In this document: positions 20,373 through 27,142 of the stretch, in pieces
Numbering within the stretch: the stretch's first letter is position 1
How the letters are laid out: every line of letters begins with the position of its first letter
Assembly (NCBI GenBank): GCA_002392745.1
Contig: DGHR01000015.1
Span: forward strand, 1-34,669
Source: Bacteroidales bacterium UBA3843
GTDB lineage: Bacteria > Bacteroidota > Bacteroidia > Bacteroidales > Paludibacteraceae
DNA length: 34,669 nt
Direction of reading: 5' to 3'
Notes under the pieces: model-generated
The model's database searches: none
What the model was told of the DNA's origin: nothing
The model's input: only the letters and a program-made list of their open reading frames with translations
Translations under genes and position numbers: made by a program

Positions 20373-22937
20373 ATGAAAAAATCAATTCTATTTTCTGTGC
20401 TTGTAGTGGGAGCAACGCTCCTTCAGGCACAAAGTATTACAGTCCATCAAACCTGTGGGCAAAATGGACAAGTGACAGAAGTTCAAGCAGTGGATCTTGG
20501 CCTTTCTGTCAAATGGGCGAATATGAATGTGGGGGCAGAATCCCCCGAAGACTACGGCAACTACTATGCTTGGGGAGAAACAGTTACCAAAGCAACCTAT
20601 GGTTCGAGTACTTATTTTGGCCCCAACCATGGTAATTACAATTTTGATGGTGGGAAAACCATTCTTGACCCAGAAGACGATGCCGCTCATGTGAATTGGG
20701 GTGGTAGTTGGCGTATGCCGACCGAGGTCGAATGGCAGGAACTTATTGACAACTGCACATGGACGTGGACTACGCAGAACGGAATAAACGGCTACAAGGT
20801 CACAAGTAATAAAGCTGGTTACACGGACAAGTTTATTTTCCTTCCCGCCGCGGGCTACCGCGACGGCAGCGTCCTCAACGATGTGGGCTCTCGCGGCGGT
20901 TACTGGTCATCTTCGCTCGGCGAAAACATAATCAAGGCCTTCGTGTATTACTTGCTCTTCTATTCGGACAGCCACAAACTCAGCGGCAACTACCACGGCG
21001 ACGAATTCCGCAGCGACGGACGATCCGTTCGGCCTGTACTACAAGCATCCTCAATCTCAAGTAGCTCATCAGCCAATGACACTATCCGCATTTATTCCAA
21101 TGGATGTGACGACTACCAGACATTTATCGGTTCGCATGGTAGCCAACTCACGATGACTGCCAATAGTGACCAGTGGTCGCATTTTGTGCGTTGGCAGGAT
21201 GGCAATACCGACAATCCACGAACCATTACCACCAACGGCAATGCCGATTACACGGCTTATTTTGAGACCCCTAATTTCTCAGTGCAGGTACAGAGTGATG
21301 ATGCTGCGAAAGGTAGGGGCTATATCTCCAAGGTGGTTAAAGAGGAAACGATTGAATACAATGAATCAGTCGGCACTTTTGAGGCAGGGAGTGAAGTGGA
21401 AATTTCAGCTACAGCAAATTACGGGTATCATTTTGTTAAATGGAATGAAATGAATAGCATTCCGGATAATAGCATAACGGTGGCTGACGCAATAAAAGCG
21501 GCTTTAGAGTTGGCAGAAAATACACCTTCATCAAACCAATATATAGTTGTGGGATATATAGTGGGTAAATATGGCTCTTATTATAATTCCTATTATATAG
21601 CAGACACTCCGGATGGTGAATCTACGTTCGTGATTTATAAAGCGGATAACAGTGCCTCTATTGGGGAGAAAGTGATGATAAGTGGTTACCTCCTAAACTA
21701 TTACGGGACGCCGGAAATCATGCAAGGCGGGAAAGTACAACCAGTCAACCATAGTGCTTCTACGGCCAATCCTTACACATTAACGGTTACTGAGGACAAG
21801 ACTTATATCGCCAATTTTGCGAAGAATGTTTATTCCATTACCGCCAGCGCGGAGCATGGCTCTATTTCCAGCAATAGTTCTGCGGAATATTTGGATTACG
21901 TCACTTTGACCGTCACTCCGGATTACGGCTATCATTTCACACAATGGTCTGACGGTTTGAAAGATAACCCGCGTATTTTCCAAATAACCAAAGATACCAC
22001 CTTTACAGCAGAGTTCGCCTATGATCGCGTAGGTACTTGCGGAAAAGACTTGGCACTTACATGGTCGTATGACCCGACAAACAAAGTGCTGACTATCGGC
22101 AACGCCGGCGAGTTTACGGAGAACATGCAGTTTGGCGTGGAAGCACCGAACGAGATGGAAGAACTGGTTATCGGTAACTCCGTCACCGTCATCGGCGAAA
22201 ACGCTTTTGCAGGTATCAGCACGCTGAAGAAAGTGACCATCGGAGAGGCCATGAAGACAATTCACAACAACGCATTCTATAACTGCGTGAACCTTGAGAC
22301 CATCTTCAACTACCGCCCGACGCCGACCAATGCGTACAGCACCGCTTTTGACGGAGTGGACAAGTTTGAATGCAAACTGTACGTTCTGCCGGGTTCGATT
22401 GATATGTACAAGGCTGCCGCCGTTTGGCGTGATTTCTACTACACGTACGCCATCGGTGCCGAAGAAGCCACTTTGCTGACCAACGATGTGACGGTCGAGC
22501 CGCAGGACAATGCAGCAACAGTTACCTGGCCGACTTCAGAGAATGCAGCCACTTATACGATTGAGATAACCAAAGACGGTGAGGTGTTCTGCACCTTGAT
22601 CTTCAACGGTAACGGTCAGTTGACGGGTATTGCTTTTGCGCCGGGCAGGAACGGCAACCGTCATGCACCGGCAGCGAAAATGACCGCCAACGGTTTGCAG
22701 TTCACAGTAACGGGTCTGAACAGCGCCACACATTACGCCCTTACGCTTCAAGCCAAAGACGACCAGAACGCCGTTCTGGCTTCCTATAGCAGCGAGTTCA
22801 CCACTACCGGTACTGCCACAGGTGTTGACAATGTACCAGGTGACCAGGTACAAAGTACGAAGGTGCTTCGCAACGGACAAATCCTCATCCTCCGCGGAGA
22901 GAAGACCTACACGCTGCAAGGCCAAGAAGTAAAGTGA
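20373..22937 (+). CDS. Mosaic surface protein with FISUMP lectin-like domain and T9SS-type C-terminus
   Basis: The 854-residue protein has a signal peptide (about 1-20). A FISUMP/C-type-lectin-like domain spans about 35-222 (AVDLGLSVKWANMNVG ... WRMPTEVEWQEL ... GYWSSSL ... GRSVRPV). Divergent InlB B-type repeats lie at about 228-300, 305-360 and 486-551. An OB-fold-like insert similar to DUF6359 spans about 365-455. BspA-type leucine-rich repeats occur at about 590-660 (VIGENAFAGISTLKKVTIGE) and a fibronectin-like domain at about 705-805. The tail (KVLRNGQILILRGEKTYTLQGQEVK) fits type IX secretion sorting. Codons 160-213 are dominated by NNC and resemble a diversified region. Base composition switches between AT-rich and GC-rich blocks at domain borders. 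Function is probably surface binding. Confidence 0.85.
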   Translation: MKKSILFSVLVVGATLLQAQSITVHQTCGQNGQVTEVQAVDLGLSVKWANMNVGAESPEDYGNYYAWGETVTKATYGSSTYFGPNHGNYNFDGGKTILDPEDDAAHVNWGGSWRMPTEVEWQELIDNCTWTWTTQNGINGYKVTSNKAGYTDKFIFLPAAGYRDGSVLNDVGSRGGYWSSSLGENIIKAFVYYLLFYSDSHKLSGNYHGDEFRSDGRSVRPVLQASSISSSSSANDTIRIYSNGCDDYQTFIGSHGSQLTMTANSDQWSHFVRWQDGNTDNPRTITTNGNADYTAYFETPNFSVQVQSDDAAKGRGYISKVVKEETIEYNESVGTFEAGSEVEISATANYGYHFVKWNEMNSIPDNSITVADAIKAALELAENTPSSNQYIVVGYIVGKYGSYYNSYYIADTPDGESTFVIYKADNSASIGEKVMISGYLLNYYGTPEIMQGGKVQPVNHSASTANPYTLTVTEDKTYIANFAKNVYSITASAEHGSISSNSSAEYLDYVTLTVTPDYGYHFTQWSDGLKDNPRIFQITKDTTFTAEFAYDRVGTCGKDLALTWSYDPTNKVLTIGNAGEFTENMQFGVEAPNEMEELVIGNSVTVIGENAFAGISTLKKVTIGEAMKTIHNNAFYNCVNLETIFNYRPTPTNAYSTAFDGVDKFECKLYVLPGSIDMYKAAAVWRDFYYTYAIGAEEATLLTNDVTVEPQDNAATVTWPTSENAATYTIEITKDGEVFCTLIFNGNGQLTGIAFAPGRNGNRHAPAAKMTANGLQFTVTGLNSATHYALTLQAKDDQNAVLASYSSEFTTTGTATGVDNVPGDQVQSTKVLRNGQILILRGEKTYTLQGQEVK

Positions 22938-22980
22938 CAAAGTGACAAGGTACTAAATGACAAAGTACTAAGTACCAAGT
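22934..22980 (+). repeat. AAGTGAC / CTAAGTACCAAG array after the surface protein
   Basis: Degenerate units of AAGTGACA and GTACTAAG type directly follow and include the stop codon TGA (22935-22937). The last unit is the same as in the array at 12112-12146. Confidence 0.75.
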
Positions 22981-22988
22981 ATAACAAG

Positions 22989-23013
22989 AGCAGGCGGGCG
23001 ATACCCGTCTGCT
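22989..23013 (+). terminator. Hairpin after the surface protein gene
   Basis: AGCAGGCGGG (22989-22998) pairs with CCCGTCTGCT (23004-23013) with one G-U and a 5-nt loop. There is no T run, so termination is uncertain; it may instead protect the 3' end. Confidence 0.5.
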
Positions 23014-23255
23014 TGCGTCATTACCAAATCTTAATAATCGGCAATTCTCCTTATGCAAATATGTAGGCTTTGCATAGCACTTGCCTCCGAGATTACTCGC
23101 AGATTACTCCGACTTTCCTCCGATATCTATATTGCAAACAACTGGAAACAAGGCGTTTACGAATACAACATAAACAGACCTCATTTTAGGGGATCTTAAT
23201 AATCGGAAATTTCTAAATCACCAATTACCAATCACTCCTCCCGTCAACCTGTATG

Positions 23256-23287
23256 AAAAACCGACCCGTTGCCGGTCTTTTTTTATA
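23256..23287 (+). terminator. Terminator-like hairpin upstream of gdhA
   Basis: A GC hairpin (ACCGAC region with GCCGGT, one mismatch) is flanked by A5 and T7 runs. It lies about 320 bp after the last gene, so it may close an unannotated transcript in the gap. Confidence 0.65.
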
Positions 23288-23304
23288 AAAAAGTGCGCGC
23301 GCGC

Positions 23305-23335
23305 TTGCATGATTCATTTTTTTTGTGTAACTTTG
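23305..23335 (+). promoter_or_regulatory. gdhA promoter
   Basis: TTG at 23305-23307 (in TTGCATG), 20 bp, TAACTTTG at 23328-23335. The leader is about 55 nt. A weak hairpin (A6 with bulged G, TG / CATTTTTT, 23287-23322) encloses the -33 element. Confidence 0.88.
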
Positions 23336-23395
23336 TAGCCGATTTTATTAGATTACTAATAAATAACACAAATATACCATAAAACACACAATAGT

Positions 23396-24739
23396 ATGAA
23401 AGTACAAACTATCATGCAGCAACTGGCTGCGAAACATCCGGGAGAAGCAGAGTATCTGCAGGCCGTTCAAGAAGTGCTTGAATCAATTGAAGAGGTGTAC
23501 AATCAGCACCCTGAGTTTGAAAAGGCTAAGATTGTCGAGCGTATGGTGGAGCCCGACCGCATCTTCACGTTCCGTGTGACGTGGATTGATGATGAGGGAG
23601 AGGTGCAGACCAACCTCGGTTACCGCGTGCAGTTCAATTCCGCCATCGGCCCGTACAAGGGCGGGCTTCGCTTCCATAAAGCGGTGACGCCGTCGATGCT
23701 GAAGTTCTTAGGTTTCGAGCAGACTTTTAAAAATGCGTTAACTACGTTACCGATGGGCGGTGCCAAAGGCGGTTCGGATTTTGACCCTGTAGGCAAATCC
23801 GACGCGGAGATCATGCGTTTCTGCCAGGCGTTCATGCTCGAACTATGGCGTTGCATCGGACCTGACCAGGATATCCCGGCAGGCGATGTGGGAGTAGGCG
23901 GACGAGAAATCGGATTCCTCAACGGCATGTACCAGAAACTCGCACGCGAATACCACACCGGCGTGCTGACCGGCAAAGGCATGACCTGGGGCGGTTCTAT
24001 CCTCCGCCCGGAAGCAACAGGCTTCGGCGCGCTCTATTTCACGCAGCACCTCCTGCACAAGGCAGGCAAAGATATCAAGGGCAAGAAAGTGGCTATCTCC
24101 GGCTTCGGTAACGTGGCATGGGGCGCGGCTACCAAAGCGGTCGAACTGGGTGCTCAGGTTGTGGCAATCAGTGGTCCCGACGGCGTAGTGGCAATCAAAG
24201 GCGGTATCACCAAAGAGATGATTGATTATATGCTCGTTATGCGTGCGTCGAACCGCAACAAAGTGCAGGATATGGCGGACAAGTTCCCGCAACTCTGTGT
24301 CTTCACTGCCGGCAAGAAAGCATGGTCTGTTCCTTGCGACATAGCCCTCCCGTGCGCTTTCCAGAACGAACTCTCCGAAGACGATGCCAAGGAACTGAAG
24401 GCGAACGGATGCTGGTGCTGCTGCGAAGTCAGCAACATGGGCTGCCAACCGGGAGCCATCCATTTCTTCCAGCATAACGGAGTCCTCTTCGCACCGGGCA
24501 AGGCGGTCAACGCCGGAGGCGTGGCAACCAGTGGTCTGGAGATGACCCAGAACGCAGAGCACCTCTCGTGGACGGGAAAGGAAGTGGATGAGCGTCTGCA
24601 CCATATCATGGAGTCTATCCACGAGCAATGTGTCCGCTACGGCACACAGCCCGACGGCACCATCGACTACGTCAAAGGCGCCAACATCGCCGGCTTCATG
24701 AAGGTCGCTACTGCGATGCTCGAACAGGGCATCATTTAA
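23396..24739 (+). CDS. gdhA: NADP-type glutamate dehydrogenase
   Basis: This hexameric cytoplasmic enzyme interconverts 2-oxoglutarate plus ammonia and glutamate. The 447-residue length and sequence fit the bacterial NADP-dependent (GDH-4) class. Substrate motif NSAIGPYKGGLRFH is at 81-94, the catalytic-lysine motif LPMGGAKGGSDFDP at 118-131 (Lys124), and the dinucleotide-binding ISGFGNVAWGAA near 235. It has its own promoter and lies upstream of the threonine-degrading kbl-tdh pair. The stop TAA is the first TAA of the 16-bp array at 24737-24808, which separates it from kbl. Confidence 0.96.
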   Translation: MKVQTIMQQLAAKHPGEAEYLQAVQEVLESIEEVYNQHPEFEKAKIVERMVEPDRIFTFRVTWIDDEGEVQTNLGYRVQFNSAIGPYKGGLRFHKAVTPSMLKFLGFEQTFKNALTTLPMGGAKGGSDFDPVGKSDAEIMRFCQAFMLELWRCIGPDQDIPAGDVGVGGREIGFLNGMYQKLAREYHTGVLTGKGMTWGGSILRPEATGFGALYFTQHLLHKAGKDIKGKKVAISGFGNVAWGAATKAVELGAQVVAISGPDGVVAIKGGITKEMIDYMLVMRASNRNKVQDMADKFPQLCVFTAGKKAWSVPCDIALPCAFQNELSEDDAKELKANGCWCCCEVSNMGCQPGAIHFFQHNGVLFAPGKAVNAGGVATSGLEMTQNAEHLSWTGKEVDERLHHIMESIHEQCVRYGTQPDGTIDYVKGANIAGFMKVATAMLEQGII

Positions 24740-24808
24740 GACCGCTGCGCTGTAAGACCGTTACACTGTAAGACCGCTGCGCTGTAAGACCGGCCTGCGG
24801 CCTGTAAG
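24737..24808 (+). repeat. 16-bp tandem array between gdhA and kbl
   Basis: The unit TAAGACCGCTGCGCTG occurs at 24737-24752, in a variant at 24753-24768, again exactly at 24769-24784, and in a 20-bp variant at 24785-24804 with a GGCC / GGCC hairpin. The gdhA stop codon is the TAA of unit one. Confidence 0.92.
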
Positions 24809-24824
24809 AAATATAGATTTAATT

Positions 24825-26015
24825 ATGTACACTGATTTTCAAAAACACCTGCAATCGACTTTGCAAGAAATCAAGGATGCAGGACTATATAAGAACGAGC
24901 GGGTGATTATCACGCCGCAATCAAGCGGAATCAAAGTAGAGGGCGGACAGGAGGTAATCAACTTCTGCGCAAACAACTATCTCGGTCTGGCGGACAATCC
25001 CGAACTGATTCAGGCCGCCAAAGACCGCATGGACGCGCGCGGTTATGGTATGGCTTCCGTACGTTTTATCTGCGGCACGCAGGACACGCACAAAGAGCTC
25101 GAACGCGTCATCTCCGATTTCTTCGGCACAGAGGACACCATCCTTTATGCCGCTTGCTTTGACGCCAACGGAGGCTTGTTCGAACCGCTGCTGACGGAGG
25201 AGGATGCGATTATCTCCGATGCGCTCAACCACGCTTCAATCATTGACGGCGTGCGTCTCTGCAAGGCGGTGCGTTACCGTTATGCCAACGGCGATATGGC
25301 GGACCTGGAGGAGCAACTGAAGAAAGCGCAGGCGCAACGATTCCGTATCATCGCCACGGACGGCGTTTTCTCGATGGACGGCAATGTATGCCCGCTGGAT
25401 AAAATCTACGAACTGGCGCAGAAATACAATGCGCTTGTGATGGTCGATGAGAGCCATTCGGCAGGTGTGGTCGGCAAGACAGGACACGGCGTGACCGAAC
25501 TGTACAACATGCGCGGAAAGGTGGAGATTATTACCGGCACGCTCGGAAAAGCCTTCGGCGGCTCCGTCGGCGGTTTCACCACCGGTAAGAAAGAGATTAT
25601 CGACCTCCTGCGTCAGCGCAGCCGTCCCTATCTCTTCTCGAATTCCATTCCGCCGATGATTGCAGCGGCAGGTATCAAGACCTTCGAGATACTCACCCGT
25701 TCCAACGAACTCCAGGACCGTCTGCATGAGAACACGGCGTATTTCGTGGAGAAGATGAAGGCCGCCGGCTTTGACATCAAACCGACCCAGTCTGCTATCT
25801 GCGCTGTGATGCTCTATGACGCGCGGCTCTCGCAGGAGTTTGCTGCCAAACTGCAAGACGAGGGAATCTACGTCACCGGCTTCTATTATCCGGTTGTGCC
25901 GAAGGGACAGGCACGTATCCGCGTGCAAGTTTCCGCAGCGCACACACGCGGACAATTGGATAAGTGCATAGCCGCCTTTACAAAAATTGGCACGGAACTT
26001 GCAGTATTGAAATAA
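24825..26015 (+). CDS. kbl: 2-amino-3-ketobutyrate CoA ligase (glycine C-acetyltransferase)
   Basis: This PLP enzyme of the alpha-oxoamine synthase family splits 2-amino-3-ketobutyrate with CoA into glycine and acetyl-CoA, the second step of threonine catabolism. The 396-residue protein has NNYLGLADNP (50-59), the cofactor-contacting DESHSAG (208-214) and the PLP-binding lysine in TGTLGKAFGG (Lys242). It is followed 33 bp later by tdh, which makes its substrate, so the assignment is firm over other family members such as BioF. An AATTTTTAATT-type array fills the gap to tdh. Confidence 0.95.
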   Translation: MYTDFQKHLQSTLQEIKDAGLYKNERVIITPQSSGIKVEGGQEVINFCANNYLGLADNPELIQAAKDRMDARGYGMASVRFICGTQDTHKELERVISDFFGTEDTILYAACFDANGGLFEPLLTEEDAIISDALNHASIIDGVRLCKAVRYRYANGDMADLEEQLKKAQAQRFRIIATDGVFSMDGNVCPLDKIYELAQKYNALVMVDESHSAGVVGKTGHGVTELYNMRGKVEIITGTLGKAFGGSVGGFTTGKKEIIDLLRQRSRPYLFSNSIPPMIAAAGIKTFEILTRSNELQDRLHENTAYFVEKMKAAGFDIKPTQSAICAVMLYDARLSQEFAAKLQDEGIYVTGFYYPVVPKGQARIRVQVSAAHTRGQLDKCIAAFTKIGTELAVLK

Positions 26016-26047
26016 TTCATAATTCGTAATTTTTAATTTTTAATTCT
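26016..26047 (+). repeat. AATTCATAATTCGTAATTTTTAA-type array between kbl and tdh, shortened here
   Basis: Four degenerate AATTCGTA / AATTTTTA units fill the kbl-tdh gap. They resemble the queC-queD array in reverse complement. Confidence 0.75.
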
Positions 26048-26048
26048 A

Positions 26049-27074
26049 ATGCGTGCATTAGTAAAGAGATTTCCTGAGCCTGGCATCTGGATGGAAGATG
26101 TGCCGATGCCGGAAGTGGGCGTTAATGATGTACTGATCAAGGTCATCAAGGCCGCTATTTGCGGTACGGACCTCCATATGTATAAATGGGACGCATGGTC
26201 GCAGAGTCATTGCAAACCGCCTTACACCATGGGGCATGAGTTTGTAGGCATTGTGGCTGAAGTGGGACCCGGTGTGCGGAATTTCAAAGTCGGCGAACGG
26301 GTCACGGCCGAGGGACATATCGTCTGCGGGCACTGCCGCAACTGCCGACGGGGAATGGGACACGTATGCGAGAACACCATCTCTGTGGGTATCATGGGAA
26401 AGGACGGATGTTTCGCGGAATATGTCACTATTCCCGAGAGCAACGTAGTCAAACTGCGTCCGGAGATTCCCGATGACTTCGCAGCAATCATGGACCCCTT
26501 CGGAAATGCTACGCACACCGCTTTGGCTTTCCCGCTTCTGGGCGAAGATGTGCTCATTACTGGTGCAGGACTCATCGGAACGATGGCGGCTGGGATTTGC
26601 CGCTACGCCGGAGCCAAACATATTGTGGTTACGGACATCAACCCCTTGCGTCTCGAGATTGCAAAGAAGATGGGAGCCACGCTTACGGTCGACGGCTCGA
26701 AAGGAGAAACGGTTGAAGGGGCTATGAAGCAGCTGGGAATCAAGGGATTCGATGTGGGACTTGAGATGTCCGGCGCACCTGCTGCATTCAACGATATGAT
26801 TGAGCATATGTACAAAGGTGCGAACATTGCCCAGTTGGGAATCCTGCCTTCCGATACCCAGGTCAATTGGTCGGATGTCATCTTCAATGCACTGACTATC
26901 AAGGGTATCACCGGCCGCCGGATGTGGGAGACATGGTACCAGATGGAGCAGATGCTTCTTGGAGGACTCGACCTCAGCCCGGTTATCACACACCGCTTCA
27001 AGTTCGACGATTTCCAAAAAGGCTTCGATGTCATGGTCTCCGGCCAGTGCGGCAAAGTGCTGTTAGAGTGGTAA
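26049..27074 (+). CDS. tdh: L-threonine 3-dehydrogenase
   Basis: This is a zinc-dependent medium-chain dehydrogenase that oxidises L-threonine to 2-amino-3-ketobutyrate with NAD. The 341-residue protein has the catalytic zinc site Cys38 (ICGTDLH) with His43 and GHE (62-64), the structural zinc cysteines 93, 96, 99 and 107, and the nucleotide-binding TGAGLIG (171-177). Length and the MRALVKRFPEPGIWMEDVPMP start match Tdh. Pairing with kbl confirms the pathway. It is followed by a CTAG-containing array and the M16 peptidase gene. Confidence 0.95.
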   Translation: MRALVKRFPEPGIWMEDVPMPEVGVNDVLIKVIKAAICGTDLHMYKWDAWSQSHCKPPYTMGHEFVGIVAEVGPGVRNFKVGERVTAEGHIVCGHCRNCRRGMGHVCENTISVGIMGKDGCFAEYVTIPESNVVKLRPEIPDDFAAIMDPFGNATHTALAFPLLGEDVLITGAGLIGTMAAGICRYAGAKHIVVTDINPLRLEIAKKMGATLTVDGSKGETVEGAMKQLGIKGFDVGLEMSGAPAAFNDMIEHMYKGANIAQLGILPSDTQVNWSDVIFNALTIKGITGRRMWETWYQMEQMLLGGLDLSPVITHRFKFDDFQKGFDVMVSGQCGKVLLEW

Positions 27075-27076
27075 GA

Positions 27077-27118
27077 AAAACTAGTCAACTAGTAGACTAG
27101 TCAACTAGACAACTAGAA
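27077..27118 (+). repeat. CAACTAGT-type array between tdh and the M16 peptidase gene
   Basis: Five degenerate 8-bp CTAG-bearing units follow the tdh stop. The unit resembles those at 2561-2606 and 4801-4901. Confidence 0.8.
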
Positions 27119-27142
27119 TATTAACAATAATAATCAACATCA

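Larger units (their letters stand above)
22938..23395. other. 458-bp gap before gdhA
   Basis: No gene was found. Contents in order: a tandem array, a hairpin (22989-23013), two identical copies of ATCTTAATAATCGG (23028-23041 and 23193-23206), an inverted repeat ATGCAAA / TTTGCAT (23053-23075), a doubled AGATTACTC (23090-23109), a copy of AAGGCGTTTA (23150-23159), a terminator (23256-23287) and the gdhA promoter. Confidence 0.7.

Noticed and set aside
20373..22937. Complete diversity-generating retroelement
   Set aside because: Only a target-like domain is seen; there is no reverse transcriptase, accessory gene or template repeat in the window.
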